Shown here in pieces: positions 4,270 through 5,909 of a stretch of DNA of 5,909 nt (positions are counted from its first letter, which is position 1; every line of letters begins with the position of its first letter). Under the pieces are notes generated by a model that did not search any database, was not told the DNA's origin, and saw only the letters and a program-made list of their open reading frames with translations. Source of the DNA: Anaerolineales bacterium UBA3905 (GTDB lineage: Bacteria > Chloroflexota > Anaerolineae > Caldilineales > Caldilineaceae); the NCBI GenBank assembly GCA_002391565.1, contig DGFH01000018.1, forward strand, positions 1-5,909, given 5' to 3'. The position numbers and the translations under genes are program-made.

Positions 4270-5909
4270 CTACGCCGCCAGCAGCTCCTTCGCCTTGCGC
4301 ACCGCCGCGCCTGCGTCCGGCGCGTAGCCGTCGGCGCCGATCTCGTCGGCGAAGTCCTGGCTGACGGCGGCCCCGCCGACGAGCACTTTGACACGGTCGC
4401 GCACGCCCGCCGCCTGGAATGCATTGACGATGGTGCGCATCATCGGCGCGGTGGTGGTGAGCAGCGCCGACAGCCCGACCAGGCTGGGCTGGTGCTCGGT
4501 GATGGCGGCGATGAACTTGTCGGCGGGCACATCCGGCCCCAGGTCGATCACCTCGAAGCCGGCGCCCTCCAGCATCATCGCCACCAGGTTCTTGCCGATG
4601 TCGTGCAGGTCGCCCTTGACCGTGCCGATGACGACGCGTCCCGCTGGCGCTGCGTGTGAAGCGGCTAACCGTGGGCGCAGCAATTCCAGGATGCCGCGCG
4701 CCGCCAGCGCCGCCGCCATCATCTCTGGCAGGAAGAACTCCGCGGTCTCAAACTTTTCGCCGACGATGGTCATGGCGGGCACAATGCCGTCGCTGATGAC
4801 TGCCTGCGGCGAGTAGCCTTCCTCAAGCGCCTGCCGTGCAAAGGCCACGGCGTCGGCTTTCTGCCCGTCGATGATCGCGTCCTGCATGTCGAGGAAGAGA
4901 TCGGGATAGAAGTCGCCTTCCTCGGCCTGGGCGGCGGCTTCCTCGGGCGTGGGCATCTGCGCGGGCAGGGCATCGGGGCTGGCGCTGACCTTGATCGGCT
5001 TGTCGTGGCGCGGCGCGGGGACGTAATCCGCCGGGCGCTGACCGACGCCGCCAGTCCCGTATTTGCCGAACTCCTGCAACGTTTCCCACATCGCCATGAT
5101 GTTTTCGGGCGGCACGTTCGCCTGGATGTTGTGCACCGCCGCCGCCACGAAGCCGCCGCCAGGCCCCAGGTCGTCGATGCGCCGGCGCACCTCGTCGCGC
5201 ACCTCGGCGGGCGCACCGGTGGTGAAGACGCCCTGCGTATCGACCAGGCCGCCCCAGAAGGTGATGTCCTTGCCAAAGTCACGCTTGAGCGCTGCCGACT
5301 CCATCCCCACCGCGCTCACCTGCACCGGGTTGATGATGTCGATGCCGATCTCGATCATGTCGGGGATGATCTCGCGGATGGCGCCGCACGAGTGGAAGAA
5401 GATTTTGGCGTTGGTGCGCGCTTTGATGAAATCCATGATCTTCTTGTGACGCGGCTTGATGATCTTGCGATAGGTTTCCGGGTTGATGAGCAGACCGAAT
5501 TGCCCGGCAAGATCGTCGGCTTCCTGCACCACGTCGGCATAGTCGCCCACCAGCGGCAGCGCAACCTCCCAATACGCCAGCTTGAGGTCGATGATCGTGT
5601 CCATCAGGTAGGTCATCCAATCCAGGTTAGTGACCAGGTCGGGGTAGAAGCGGGCGAAGCCGCGCGTCCACGCCGCCAGCTCGACGAAACCCGCCGCCAA
5701 CCCGCCCAGGATCACCGGCTCGCCCAGGTCTTCGGCAACGTGACGGGCGCTTTCCTTGAGATTGGCAAAGCGCACCGGATCGACCGGATCAGGCCAGGGA
5801 AAGTTCTTGATGTCGTCGATGCTGGTGGAGTTGGCAAAGGGATGGTGGAACATGTCGTAGTAGAAGCCCCCGTCCTTGGGCATACGCCAGCCGATGCCCC
5901 ACTCGTCGT
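4270..5909 (-). CDS. UroD-like methyltransferase fused to corrinoid-binding domain (5' partial)
   Basis: The frame runs off the window end; an internal Met codon at 5883 is not the start, because DEWGIGWR, a normal part of the UroD fold, is encoded in frame upstream. Numbering from that Asp, 545 residues are visible. Residues 1 to about 295 are a uroporphyrinogen decarboxylase/MtaA-MtbA-type barrel, including NFPWPDP, FFHSCG (His172, Cys174; the HxCG zinc motif of methyltransferases) and VHNIQANVPPEN (His259). A Pro/Ala/Glu-rich linker spans about 296-330. A four-helix cap covers about 340-410, and a B12-binding Rossmann domain about 422-545 has GDLHDIGKN (lower-ligand His435), GLSALLTTT and VGGAAVSQDFADEIGADGY. 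The likely role is transfer of methyl groups onto or off a protein-bound cobamide in the cytoplasm. CmuA, which handles chloromethane, has this domain order and a similar total length, but the substrate here is unknown. Confidence 0.9.
   Translation of the reverse strand, partial: DEWGIGWRMPKDGGFYYDMFHHPFANSTSIDDIKNFPWPDPVDPVRFANLKESARHVAEDLGEPVILGGLAAGFVELAAWTRGFARFYPDLVTNLDWMTYLMDTIIDLKLAYWEVALPLVGDYADVVQEADDLAGQFGLLINPETYRKIIKPRHKKIMDFIKARTNAKIFFHSCGAIREIIPDMIEIGIDIINPVQVSAVGMESAALKRDFGKDITFWGGLVDTQGVFTTGAPAEVRDEVRRRIDDLGPGGGFVAAAVHNIQANVPPENIMAMWETLQEFGKYGTGGVGQRPADYVPAPRHDKPIKVSASPDALPAQMPTPEEAAAQAEEGDFYPDLFLDMQDAIIDGQKADAVAFARQALEEGYSPQAVISDGIVPAMTIVGEKFETAEFFLPEMMAAALAARGILELLRPRLAASHAAPAGRVVIGTVKGDLHDIGKNLVAMMLEGAGFEVIDLGPDVPADKFIAAITEHQPSLVGLSALLTTTAPMMRTIVNAFQAAGVRDRVKVLVGGAAVSQDFADEIGADGYAPDAGAAVRKAKELLAA

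Noticed and set aside
1..5909. CRISPR array, tRNA, rRNA, transposase or phage genes
   Set aside because: No regularly spaced identical repeats of CRISPR size, no tRNA-like cloverleaf and no such coding sequences were seen on either strand.

Overview
The window reads as bacterial chromosomal DNA of fairly high G+C content. The gene set suggests a Chloroflexota (Caldilinea/Anaerolinea/Roseiflexus-like) organism: a twin-arginine signal of the SRRTFLK type, a DinB_2-family protein, a small membrane protein ahead of an OmpR-type two-component pair, a UroD-like methyltransferase carrying a corrinoid domain, and an intergenic palindrome built from GTTRCGT heptamers. This assignment is inference from gene style; there is no rRNA or other marker gene.

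Layout. (1) 1-131, minus: the first 43 codons of a Tat-exported protein whose body lies outside the window. (2) 219-695, minus: a stand-alone receiver-like protein with a degenerate phosphorylation site. (3) 696-901: a divergent regulatory region holding several short repeats and two competing hairpins. (4) 902-1414, plus: a DinB_2-type protein with an intact His triad. (5) 1415-1677: an intergenic region with three 7-bp direct repeats in 11-bp register, the geometry of an OmpR/PhoB-class operator. (6) 1678-4028, plus: a probable three-gene unit comprising a two-TM small membrane protein, an OmpR-family response regulator and a histidine kinase with almost no extracytoplasmic loop. (7) 4029-4269: a convergent intergenic region dominated by a 125-bp inverted-repeat element. 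(8) 4270-5909, minus: a 5'-truncated fusion of a UroD-like methyltransferase with a corrinoid-binding module, the same architecture as the chloromethane methyltransferase CmuA.

How the parts fit. The regulator and kinase overlap by GTGA and are clearly co-translated. The small membrane protein lies 75 bp upstream, with a strong hairpin between, and the direct repeats sit directly ahead of it. I infer an autoregulated envelope-stress type system in which the small membrane protein is either a target or an accessory sensor. The methyltransferase-corrinoid fusion is convergent to this unit and is probably unrelated; it points to corrinoid-dependent C1 (methyl-group) metabolism.
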